The notes under the pieces are model-generated. The model worked only from the letters and a program-made list of their open reading frames with translations. It ran no database searches and was not told where the DNA came from. Made by a program: the position numbers and the translations under genes. A stretch of 64,000 nt of DNA, from NCBI RefSeq assembly GCF_001314995.1, contig NZ_CP012938.1:5270001-5334000 (forward strand), read 5' to 3'. Of this stretch, positions 27,831 to 35,299 are shown piece by piece (position 1 is the first letter of the stretch; every line of letters starts with the position of its first letter). The stretch comes from Bacteroides ovatus. Its GTDB lineage: Bacteria > Bacteroidota > Bacteroidia > Bacteroidales > Bacteroidaceae.

Positions 27831-27910
27831 AAATGCAAGCTTCATTTTTATAAATGCAAGTTTTGTTTTTAAAAATGGAACCTTTGTTTTTATAAATGAA
27901 GCTTGCATTT
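27831..27910. repeat. Palindromic repeat between glmM and IS66
   Basis: A perfect 17-bp inverted repeat (27831-27847 and 27894-27910, containing AAGCTT) encloses three imperfect ~20-base units of the type TTTTTATAAATG. It lies inside the presumed MITE-like element and could form a long hairpin. Confidence 0.6.
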
Positions 27911-27925
27911 ATAGATTGGAAGGGA

Positions 27926-27933
27926 TGAAAAGC
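27926..27933. repeat. Left target-site duplication TGAAAAGC
   Basis: TGAAAAGC here is repeated exactly at 30463-30470, directly outside the two IS ends. Eight bases is the duplication length known for IS66-family elements. Confidence 0.95.
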
Positions 27934-28009
27934 GTAAGCGTCTCCGCGATTCTATCTTGTCGCCCTTTTTTCATTCTTATATTTTTGCTATGTATAAAAA
28001 TGAAGCATT

Positions 28010-28414
28010 ATGGATTTAGCAGAAAATCGATTTGGAAAAACTTGGAAACATTTCCTTGAAGCATTGAAAGTAGACTACAATTGTTCTTTAGCCGATGTTT
28101 GCCGCGATCAGCATACCACTTTTGGTGGTATGAGTTCCTGGATGTCCAGACGGGGCTATAGCGTTAAACAAGCCAAGGCAGATGTGGTCCGTGATTATTA
28201 TGGCGGCGTTGAACCCTCCCAACCGACAACTTCCTCTCCTTCATTCACTCAAATAGCACCCGCCATGTTGTCGGAAGAAGAGTTTAGTCTTGCCGGGATC
28301 ACAATCACCTTTAACAGTGGAACCACCATTTCGGTCAAACGGGCCACACCCGGTGGTGTTATTAAAATGTTGCGCGATTACGAAAGAAAGGAGGGAGATC
28401 CATGTATTCTCTAA
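28010..28414 (+). CDS. tnpA: IS66-family accessory protein TnpA
   Basis: 134 residues; first gene of the IS. An HTH-like N-terminus ('CSLADVCRDQHTTFGGMSSWMSRRGYSVKQA') and a C-terminal IS66 OrfA-type segment ('GITITFNSGTTISVKRATPGGVIKML') match the small IS66 accessory protein of Bacteroidetes elements, which is needed for transposition in the family. It overlaps tnpB by 13 bases, the usual coupling. Confidence 0.85.
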   Translation: MDLAENRFGKTWKHFLEALKVDYNCSLADVCRDQHTTFGGMSSWMSRRGYSVKQAKADVVRDYYGGVEPSQPTTSSPSFTQIAPAMLSEEEFSLAGITITFNSGTTISVKRATPGGVIKMLRDYERKEGDPCIL

Positions 28415-28752
28415 CATCAGCCAATCGATACTATCTGTACCAGGGCTTTGTTCGTATGAACCTTGGCATTGACGGTTTATTCAAAATTATACGATCGGAA
28501 ATGAAGGACTTGTCTCCCGTTTCCGGAGATATCTTTTTATTCTTTGGTAAAAACCGACAAAGTGTAAAAATACTGCGTTGGGATGGCGATGGCTTTCTTC
28601 TGTACTACAAGCGCCTCGAAGGTGGAAGTTTTGAGTTACCGACATTTAACCCCAATACAGGTAATTACGAGATTTCTTATCAGGTTTTGTCTTTTATCTT
28701 AAATGGAGTGTCATTAAAGTCTGTACGGTTGAGAAAGCGTTTTAGGATCTAA
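28402..28752 (+). CDS. tnpB: IS66-family accessory protein TnpB
   Basis: 116 residues, typical TnpB length. 'GFVRMNLGIDGLFKIIRSEM', 'SGDIFLFFGKNRQSVKILRWDGDGFLLYYKRLEGGSF' is the IS66 Orf2 signature. Its biochemical role in the transposase complex is not well known. Confidence 0.9.
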   Translation: MYSLTSANRYYLYQGFVRMNLGIDGLFKIIRSEMKDLSPVSGDIFLFFGKNRQSVKILRWDGDGFLLYYKRLEGGSFELPTFNPNTGNYEISYQVLSFILNGVSLKSVRLRKRFRI

Positions 28753-28838
28753 TTCAACATTCTGATTATTAGATATTTGCGCTAAAGATATCATCCGGTT
28801 TATTTGGCCAATTCGTTGATTTTTTATATCTTTATGCC

Positions 28839-30404
28839 ATGAAAAAGGATGAGATCATAGAGTTATTGAAGGAACAAATCAAGGGATTACGAGATGACAA
28901 CAACAGACTCTTGGACCAAATAGATGCTTTGATAAAGGAGGTTTCTTCCCTTAAAGAGGCACTCCTTCAAAAAGGCGAATCTCTTAGCAAGCAACAGCGC
29001 CTTACTAAGGGACTCGCCAAACTTGTATCCAACACATCCGAACAGCAACAGGCTCCCCAATCTGCCATATCCGAAGAGGAGCGACAGAAGATAGAAGCGG
29101 AAAAAGCAGATAAGCGTAAAGCAAGAAAGAACAATGGGGCCAAACGTGACATGCATTATGAGATGGAGGAAGAAGAACATGTCGTTTATCCCGATGATCC
29201 CGATTTTGACATCAATAAGGCCCGGTTGTTTACCACTGTTCCCAGAATATGCGTCCGCTATGAATGTGTACCCATGCGCTTCATCAAGCATGTCTACAAG
29301 ATACACACCTATACGCAAGAAGGTCGCCTGTTTGAGGGAAAAACACCGGCTTCGGCCTTCTTGAATTCCAGCTATGACGGTTCATTTATTGCCGGATTGA
29401 TGGAATTACGTTATATACAATCGCTACCTGTTGAAAGAATCATCAACTACTTCGAGAGTCATGGCTTTACGCTGAAGAAACCTACGGCTCATAAGTTGAT
29501 AGAGAAAGCCTCAAACCTCTTCGAAAATCTTTATAAGTGCATCCGGCAGACAGCTTTGAGTGATCCTTATAAGGCAGCCGATGAAACCTATTACAAAATA
29601 CTCGTCCCAGAAAAGAACAGCAAGGGAAAAGGAGTCAGGAAGGGATACCTTTGGGTGGTTGTCGGCATAAACACCAGGATGATATACTTGCTCTATGATG
29701 ACGGCTCCCGGTCTGAAAGAGTTATTCTTAACGAATTAGGCAGTTGCAAAGGTATCATACAAAGCGATGGTTACTCACCTTACCGGAAGCTCGAAAGCGA
29801 TGCTTATCCCAATATCACACGCATCCCGTGCTTGCAACATATAAAACGGAAATTTATAGATTGCGGTGAGAAGGAGCCGGATGCAAAAAGAATCGTGGAG
29901 CTGATAAACGCACTTTATCAAAACGAGCATAAGCATAAAGTTGGGGTTGAGGGATGGACGGTAGAACAGAATCTTATGCATCGAAAAAAGTATGCGCCGG
30001 ACATACTCGGAGAAATAAAAGATGTGCTTGATGAAATAGAAGAACGGGGGGATTTATTACCTAAGAGCGAACTGCAGGAAGCCATTACCTATCTTCGCAA
30101 TGAGTGGAATGCAGTGGTGGACATCTTTAATTATGGTGACACTTATCTGGACAACAATATGGTTGAACGGATGAACCGGTACATATCCTTATCTAGAAAA
30201 AACTCATTGTTCTTCGGCAGCCATAAGGGGGCCGAACGAGGCGCCATACTCTATACGATAGCACTCACTTGTAGGATGCATAAAGTGAATCTATTTGAGT
30301 ATCTCACGGATGTGATAAACAGAACAGCCGAATGGCAACCGAACACACCAATTGAAAAATACAGGGAACTGCTTCCTGACAGATGGGAAAAGGCTAATGA
30401 CTAA
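28839..30404 (+). CDS. tnpC: IS66-family DDE transposase TnpC
   Basis: 521 residues, full length. An N-terminal leucine-rich coiled coil (about 1-45), a linker, the IS66 DNA-binding region and the DDE domain are present. Acidic residues lie in 'DPYKAADETYYKIL', 'GIIQSDGYSPYRKL' and 'DNNMVERMNRYISLSRKN'; the last is followed by the family hallmark 'SLFFGSHKGAERGAILYTI' and a C-terminal IS66 tail. No frameshift or stop interrupts it. Confidence 0.95.
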   Translation: MKKDEIIELLKEQIKGLRDDNNRLLDQIDALIKEVSSLKEALLQKGESLSKQQRLTKGLAKLVSNTSEQQQAPQSAISEEERQKIEAEKADKRKARKNNGAKRDMHYEMEEEEHVVYPDDPDFDINKARLFTTVPRICVRYECVPMRFIKHVYKIHTYTQEGRLFEGKTPASAFLNSSYDGSFIAGLMELRYIQSLPVERIINYFESHGFTLKKPTAHKLIEKASNLFENLYKCIRQTALSDPYKAADETYYKILVPEKNSKGKGVRKGYLWVVVGINTRMIYLLYDDGSRSERVILNELGSCKGIIQSDGYSPYRKLESDAYPNITRIPCLQHIKRKFIDCGEKEPDAKRIVELINALYQNEHKHKVGVEGWTVEQNLMHRKKYAPDILGEIKDVLDEIEERGDLLPKSELQEAITYLRNEWNAVVDIFNYGDTYLDNNMVERMNRYISLSRKNSLFFGSHKGAERGAILYTIALTCRMHKVNLFEYLTDVINRTAEWQPNTPIEKYRELLPDRWEKAND

Positions 30405-30425
30405 AAAGGGATCATTAGCCTTTTT
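30388..30425 (+). terminator. Terminator at the end of tnpC
   Basis: 13-bp perfect stem (30388-30400 with 30412-30424) whose right arm runs into a T-rich stretch. The left arm overlaps the last codons and the stop of tnpC. Confidence 0.85.
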
Positions 30426-30462
30426 ATTTTAATACACTATATAGAATCGCGGAGACGCTTAC

Positions 30463-30470
30463 TGAAAAGC
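30463..30470. repeat. Right target-site duplication TGAAAAGC
   Basis: Exact copy of 27926-27933, immediately outside the right IS end. Confidence 0.95.
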
Positions 30471-30550
30471 AACTTTACTGTTAATAAAAAGAAAGTTTGG
30501 ACTTAATCAAGAGCAACTTTTCTATTAATAGATTACATGAGAAGTAAGCA
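30471..30550 (-). repeat. Right arm of the split MITE-like inverted repeat
   Basis: Reverse complement matches 27746-27808 (see left arm). Its outer end (GAGAAGTAAGC, 30539-30549) also forms an 11-bp perfect hairpin with 30579-30589 over a 29-base loop, with no T-run after it. Confidence 0.6.
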
Positions 30551-30722
30551 GTATTGAGAGGAAACTAATCTATATAGCTTACTTCTCTACTTCGTTAGAA
30601 TAGATATAGTATAAGGAGGTTAGTGATATACAAAGGTTTATAGATCTTATAATCAATGATAAATAAACGGCTTATATATGTAGATTTGATATGTGAAAAG
30701 GATAATTAAAGGAAAATTGTAG

Positions 30723-30730
30723 TATATTTG
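30723..30730 (+). promoter_or_regulatory. -7 element upstream of the 6S-like RNA
   Basis: TATATTTG, an exact TAnnTTTG, 28 bases before the predicted 5' end of the structured RNA. A -33 box is not obvious. A short hairpin GTCC-TTTA-GGAC at 30736-30747 follows, with GTTTTTATT after it. Confidence 0.5.
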
Positions 30731-30757
30731 TACTGTCCTTTAGGACGTTTTTATTAT

Positions 30758-30966
30758 AAGGAAGCGTTTAGTGCTTTTTCTCAAGTGCGAATCTGGACAA
30801 TTCGAGCTGTGTTGAGGAAATAAACAAAACGTTCTCCCTTTGGTTTGTATGTTGCACCTAGGTGCTGATATACAGTCAAGGGCGTGAGCTGTTTTTGCTT
30901 GTATTCAACACAGAGGTAGTCCAGAACCTGCACTTGGATATAAGTTTAGCGGTCTCGCGCTTCTTT
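30758..30966 (+). ncRNA. Candidate 6S RNA (ssrS), ~209 nt
   Basis: The stretch folds into one long rod by simple complementarity: closing stem 30758-30766 with 30958-30966; then CAAGTGC 30782-30788 with 30930-30936; TCTGGAC 30792-30798 with 30919-30925; CTGTGTTGA 30807-30815 with 30905-30913. Next comes a large A/T-rich open bubble (about 30816-30833 and 30889-30904). The terminal arm is built from CCCTTTG with CAAGGG, TGTAT with ATACA, and GCACC with GGTGC. Closing stem, central bubble and terminal arm at ~200 nt is the architecture of 6S RNA, which mimics open promoter DNA and binds RNA polymerase. No protein frame fits. It could instead be a structured leader of the regulator downstream. 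Confidence 0.6.
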
Positions 30967-31016
30967 TGTGTATACACTTCTGTTGAGACTAGGAAGGAAC
31001 TAACAAATTGAAAAAC

Positions 31017-31121
31017 ATGCAAACGGTACAAGTGTTGCCAGTAATGTTACTAATGTCCGTAACAGTATCAGCAAGAGGCCTAACAGGTTTTGAACAGCTT
31101 ATTGATAAACGTACGACATGA
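31017..31121 (+). CDS. Possible 34-residue small protein or leader peptide
   Basis: ATG at 31017, preceded at 30991-31000 by purine-rich AGGAAGGAAC. The product starts MQTVQVLPVMLLMSVTVSAR and has a hydrophobic first half. Its TGA overlaps the ATG of the large regulator as ATGA, so translation could be coupled. Unrecognised; too short to judge by composition. It could be a regulatory upstream ORF or chance. Confidence 0.35.
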   Translation: MQTVQVLPVMLLMSVTVSARGLTGFEQLIDKRTT

Positions 31122-34100
31122 AAATAAAACTGATAGCATTATTTATAATGATGAGATCATTGGCTGCTATAGCTGACAATGATACTTATTTCTTTTCAAA
31201 AGTAGATTATCAACAAGGCTTATCCAATAGTGCAGTGCTTTGTCTTTTTCAAGATAATGTGGGGCTGATGTGGTTTGGCACGTATGATGGAGTGAACTGT
31301 TGGGATGGAAAGACGATGGAAGTGTTTCGCTCTGATTTTTCAGAAAGCAAAACGTTGAGCAATAACGTGATTCATTCCATTTCGCAGGCAGATAACAGTT
31401 GCTTATGGATTTCTACCCATTTGGGAGTAAACCGCTTCTCGCAAAAGGCGAGGCAAGTGGTAGCCAACTATGATTTTTCAGGTGATTATTATGTTCATTC
31501 TAATAATCAGGGAAACACTTGGATACTTACCGGAGACGGAATTTACTATTATAATACGCATCATCAACGTTTTATCCGGGTACAAACTTCTGTTTTACCA
31601 GTGGATAGTATGGAACGACGTGCATTTGTGACCGATGATGGGGGGCTTTGGGTATTTCCACCTAGTACGGGACAAATTCTTAATTACTCACTCAATAGGT
31701 TTGATACGGATAGTTTGTCGGTGAAATTATCTATCTCAACAAACAAGTTCCATTCGAAAGCAATTGAAGATATTTTCTATCAGAATGGTATTTTTTGTTT
31801 CGTAGATTGTGACAGAGATTTATATATGTATGATATCTCTCGTAAATCCAAGATTTATATTCGTAATCTTTCATCACTCGTTCAGAAATATGGAGTAATA
31901 ACAGGGATTGTTCCCTTTTATGAAGATATTATCATTGGATTTCGTGCTAATGGATTGATTCGTTTACGTACTTCTAAAAAGTATGAAGAAGAGATCGTCA
32001 ATCGTAATATCCGAATCTATGGAATTTATAGGGAACCGCGTCAAGGGTTGCTTTGGATTGCATCGGACGGGCAGGGAGCTGTGATGTACGCCAAAAAATA
32101 TTCGATCGCTACCAATTTGATGTTGAATCGTATGTCACCTAATTTGAGTAGACAAGTACGTTCGATACTGACAGATGAATATGGAGGATTATGGTTTGGA
32201 ACAAAGGGAGATGGGCTTTTACATTTGCCTGATTATCATGAAGCAGTAGGAAATCCTCTTGGGAGGGCTATGGTTTATTCTCCTGGAGAGAAACAGGTAA
32301 TGTCATCATATATTAAATGGAATCATGAGTTTCACGTTTATAAACTGGCCCAAAGTCGCTATATGGATGGCTTCTGGATAGGGGCAGGAAATCCGGGATT
32401 ATTTTATTATTCATTCAGAGATGATGCTGTGCATTCGGTAGAATATTCTTCCGGTCGACCTGTTATTGAGATACATGATATTTATGAAGAAAATGATAGT
32501 GTGTTATATGCTGTAACGGCGGTGGATGGTTTTTATAAAATGGTGCTTGAAAAGAAAGGAGGGACTATTAATGTACGTCAGCAAAAACGTTATCATTTTT
32601 TTCATGAGCAACGGGAGATTATGATGTTTTATCCCATGTTGGCGGAAGGGGATTCTATCTTATGGTTAGGTAGTCGTGAAAAAGGACTTGTTCGTTTCGA
32701 TAAACGAACGGAAGAATATCAAGTCATCTCTTTGAAAGAAAAGCTGCGCAAGTCGGTAGACGATATATTAAGTTTGTACCGCACTGAAGATGGTAAAATG
32801 TATGTAGGAACAACTTCTGGTTTGGTTTGTCTTTCATTTTGTGGAAAGAAGATAGAAGCTACTTATATCGGTAGGGAGCAGGGACTTCTTAATGATATGA
32901 TACATGGTATACAGGAAGATGGCAATGGCTTCCTTTGGCTGGGTACCAATCGCGGACTCATCAAATATAATCCGAAAAATGGCTCGTCGCATGATTATTA
33001 TTACAGTGCCGGTGTGCAAATAGGAGAGTTTAGTGATGATGCCTATTATCAGTGTCCTTATACAGGCAGTCTTTTCTTTGGAGGAATTGATGGACTGCTT
33101 TATCTGGATCGTAAAGTGGCGGCTGCCCCTGAGTTTTATCCGGATATTGTGTTACGTCGGTTGTGGCTTGGGCGGACAGCAGTAAATTTAGGTGATTATT
33201 ATACGGAAGATGGAAAAAGTCTGCAATTGGAAGGAGCGGAAACTTCTTTCTCTCTTTCTTTTACCGTACCTGATTATTTGACCGGGAAAGAAGTGGAATA
33301 TTCATTCATCCTGGAAGGATATGATAACCAATGGACTTCATTCAGCAGCATCAATGAGGCTTCATATACTGATGTGCCTGCGGGTGATTATATTTTTAAA
33401 GTCCGTTATAAGAAAGACGTGTTCGATACGGAGTATAAATTCTTTTCCATTCCCATACATATTCTTCCACCGTGGTATCAGTCGCTATGGGCTTATCTCC
33501 TTTATATTTTATTAATAGTGCTCTTTGTGGTTTATTTGTTTCATTTACTTCGTAAATATATCCTTCATGAACGTATACTGAAACGGTTGCTCAATACGGA
33601 AAATAATAAAAAGGTGCTGGAAAGTAGTAGTTATAATCGTGACTTATTGGATAGTTTTACCCTCATTTACCATGCTTGCGATCAGCTACGTGCAGAAAAC
33701 ACCTCTTATGAACAACGTCGTAAGCAAGTGGAGTTAATACGTGAAACAGCGATGAGTGCTCTTTTCCGGCCAGAGACGCTTTATTCAGAGAAACTGAAGC
33801 ATTTTTATCCTACTACCTTTGTTTTGTCTGCCCGTATGTGTATACAGGAGTTATCTATGGAAGTACTTCGCACGTTGAAGTCAGAAGGAGTAGATGTTAC
33901 TTTGGTACAATCTCTGATTCCTGCGAATTTTACTTTTCCGGTCTATAAAAATGCTTTACGTTGTATTCTTTATTATTGTTATCAGTTTGTTTGTCAGAAA
34001 ACATCGTCAGGCAGAATTACGGTTAGTGTGCAGGAAGAAAACGGCAAGATGTCGTTAATAATATCTGGTACGGTTGAGGTGCTTAAAGAACTACAACAAC

Positions 34101-35068
34101 AACTGACCGGAACTCCTTCCTCTGTGTTTAATAAAGAAGATATTGATCGGTTTTTCGGTATTCAGTTGATGCTTTGTTTTGTGCAATCAGCTTTAGAGCA
34201 ACTTCATACAGTTGTTCGTTATGTAGAATCTGACAGTGGCCAACATAGCCTGATGCTTACTTTCGATCCCGCCACATTAATTGAAAATCAATCGAGTGAA
34301 AAGAAAACGATTCTTTTATTAGAAGATCGTGAAGAAATGGTTTGGTTGATAACAGGATTACTTTCTGAAGAATATTTGATACATTCGGTGAAAAGTGTAC
34401 AGGTGGCATTTGAGGAAATTCATCGTTCGGTTCCTGCTGTTTTTTTAGTTGATATGGCTATGTATGCGGAAGAGGAAAGTACGTTTATGGAATATGTTGG
34501 AAAGAATCGCTCGGCTTTATCGAAAACAGCTTTTATTCCTTTGCTGACATGGAAAGCAAGTTCGGTTATTCAACGCGAATTGATTAAATGGTCCGATTCC
34601 TATATTGTACTACCCTATGATATTCTCTTTCTGAAAGAAGATGTTCATAAAGCTATTTATGGTAAGCGGGAAGCCAAACAAATTTATTTGGAAGATTTGG
34701 GTGAATTGGCAGGGCAAATAGTGTGTACTACAGCAGAACAGGCTGATTTTATCCGTAAACTTTTACAAGTGATTGAACAGAATCTTGAAGAGGAAGAATT
34801 GGGTTCAACATTGATAGCCGATCGTATGGCAATGAGTCCGCGCCAGTTTTATCGTAAGTTTAAGGAAATATCTCCCATTGCTCCTAGCGATCTGATTAAA
34901 AACTATCGGATGGAGAAAGCTGCGCGCCTTTTAAGAGAGGAAGATCTTTCTATTCAGGACGTTATTGCTGATGTGGGGATATCAAGTCGTTCCTATTTTT
35001 ACAAAGAATTTGCTAGAAAATTCGGTATGACACCTAAGGATTATCGAGAACAGCATAAGAATCCGTAG
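31118..35068 (+). CDS. HTCS-type regulator with degenerate kinase and receiver domains
   Basis: 1316 residues. Signal peptide; periplasmic beta-propeller repeats (about 25-690; 'GLMWFGTYDGVNCWDG', 'GGLWFGTKGDGLLHL', 'GFLWLGTNRGLIKYN'); Y_Y_Y domain (about 705-775); one membrane helix (about 788-812); kinase-like region; receiver-like domain (about 1060-1175); AraC HTH (about 1208-1312). Hybrid two-component systems sense glycan in the periplasm and activate PUL genes. Here the phosphoacceptor His of the H-box is Arg841 ('RDLLDSFTLIY'), N and G1 boxes of the ATPase are unrecognisable, and the receiver keeps Asp in 'FLVDMAMY' but has lost the KPF lysine ('VLPYD'). The HTH is intact. It is the probable regulator of the genes that follow, but it must signal unusually. 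Confidence 0.85.
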   Translation: MKIKLIALFIMMRSLAAIADNDTYFFSKVDYQQGLSNSAVLCLFQDNVGLMWFGTYDGVNCWDGKTMEVFRSDFSESKTLSNNVIHSISQADNSCLWISTHLGVNRFSQKARQVVANYDFSGDYYVHSNNQGNTWILTGDGIYYYNTHHQRFIRVQTSVLPVDSMERRAFVTDDGGLWVFPPSTGQILNYSLNRFDTDSLSVKLSISTNKFHSKAIEDIFYQNGIFCFVDCDRDLYMYDISRKSKIYIRNLSSLVQKYGVITGIVPFYEDIIIGFRANGLIRLRTSKKYEEEIVNRNIRIYGIYREPRQGLLWIASDGQGAVMYAKKYSIATNLMLNRMSPNLSRQVRSILTDEYGGLWFGTKGDGLLHLPDYHEAVGNPLGRAMVYSPGEKQVMSSYIKWNHEFHVYKLAQSRYMDGFWIGAGNPGLFYYSFRDDAVHSVEYSSGRPVIEIHDIYEENDSVLYAVTAVDGFYKMVLEKKGGTINVRQQKRYHFFHEQREIMMFYPMLAEGDSILWLGSREKGLVRFDKRTEEYQVISLKEKLRKSVDDILSLYRTEDGKMYVGTTSGLVCLSFCGKKIEATYIGREQGLLNDMIHGIQEDGNGFLWLGTNRGLIKYNPKNGSSHDYYYSAGVQIGEFSDDAYYQCPYTGSLFFGGIDGLLYLDRKVAAAPEFYPDIVLRRLWLGRTAVNLGDYYTEDGKSLQLEGAETSFSLSFTVPDYLTGKEVEYSFILEGYDNQWTSFSSINEASYTDVPAGDYIFKVRYKKDVFDTEYKFFSIPIHILPPWYQSLWAYLLYILLIVLFVVYLFHLLRKYILHERILKRLLNTENNKKVLESSSYNRDLLDSFTLIYHACDQLRAENTSYEQRRKQVELIRETAMSALFRPETLYSEKLKHFYPTTFVLSARMCIQELSMEVLRTLKSEGVDVTLVQSLIPANFTFPVYKNALRCILYYCYQFVCQKTSSGRITVSVQEENGKMSLIISGTVEVLKELQQQLTGTPSSVFNKEDIDRFFGIQLMLCFVQSALEQLHTVVRYVESDSGQHSLMLTFDPATLIENQSSEKKTILLLEDREEMVWLITGLLSEEYLIHSVKSVQVAFEEIHRSVPAVFLVDMAMYAEEESTFMEYVGKNRSALSKTAFIPLLTWKASSVIQRELIKWSDSYIVLPYDILFLKEDVHKAIYGKREAKQIYLEDLGELAGQIVCTTAEQADFIRKLLQVIEQNLEEEELGSTLIADRMAMSPRQFYRKFKEISPIAPSDLIKNYRMEKAARLLREEDLSIQDVIADVGISSRSYFYKEFARKFGMTPKDYREQHKNP

Positions 35069-35137
35069 TTTTCTTGTACTTTATATTGTGCGCTCATTAT
35101 ACACAATATATTGTAACACATTGTAAATGTCTTGTTT

Positions 35138-35247
35138 ATAATGTGCTCCCATTGTACATGTTATGTGTCTTTTGACCAATGTGATTTTGCCAGCATTTTG
35201 TCATTTCAGAGGATGATTAATGAGTGAAAAAGTGTTTAATTCGCTTT
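35138..35247 (+). promoter_or_regulatory. Promoter/operator module A of the mannoprotein locus
   Basis: 110 bases that align without gaps to 39294-39403. Shared blocks include TGTGCTC, ATTGT, ATTTTGTCA, CAGAG, GTGAAAAAG and GCTTT near the -7 region. It lies 53 bases upstream of the GH31 gene. Two copies before two transcription units of one locus suggest the binding site of the local regulator plus the core promoter. Confidence 0.7.
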
Positions 35248-35299
35248 GTACTTAGCCATTGAAGGATAAGTATTCAACAGAATCATTAATTAAGAAATC

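Larger units (their letters stand above)
27934..30462 (+). mobile_element. Complete IS66-family insertion sequence (2529 bp)
   Basis: The ends are a perfect 22-bp inverted repeat, 27934-27955 (starting GTAAGCGTCT) and 30441-30462. Inside are tnpA, tnpB and the DDE transposase gene, all intact, with a TATTTTTG promoter at 27980-27987 (CTTG 20 bases upstream) and a terminator at the far end. Flanking 8-bp duplications are identical. Intact ends, genes and duplication indicate a recent, possibly active copy. Confidence 0.96.

Noticed and set aside
30736..30755. Terminator GTCC-TTTA-GGAC followed by GTTTTTATT
   Set aside because: Four-bp stem is too weak for confident termination; recorded only as part of the RNA leader.
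30758..31017. Retron msr-msd RNA or group II intron
   Set aside because: No reverse transcriptase gene is near and no domain V-like hairpin was seen; the rod with a central bubble fits 6S better.
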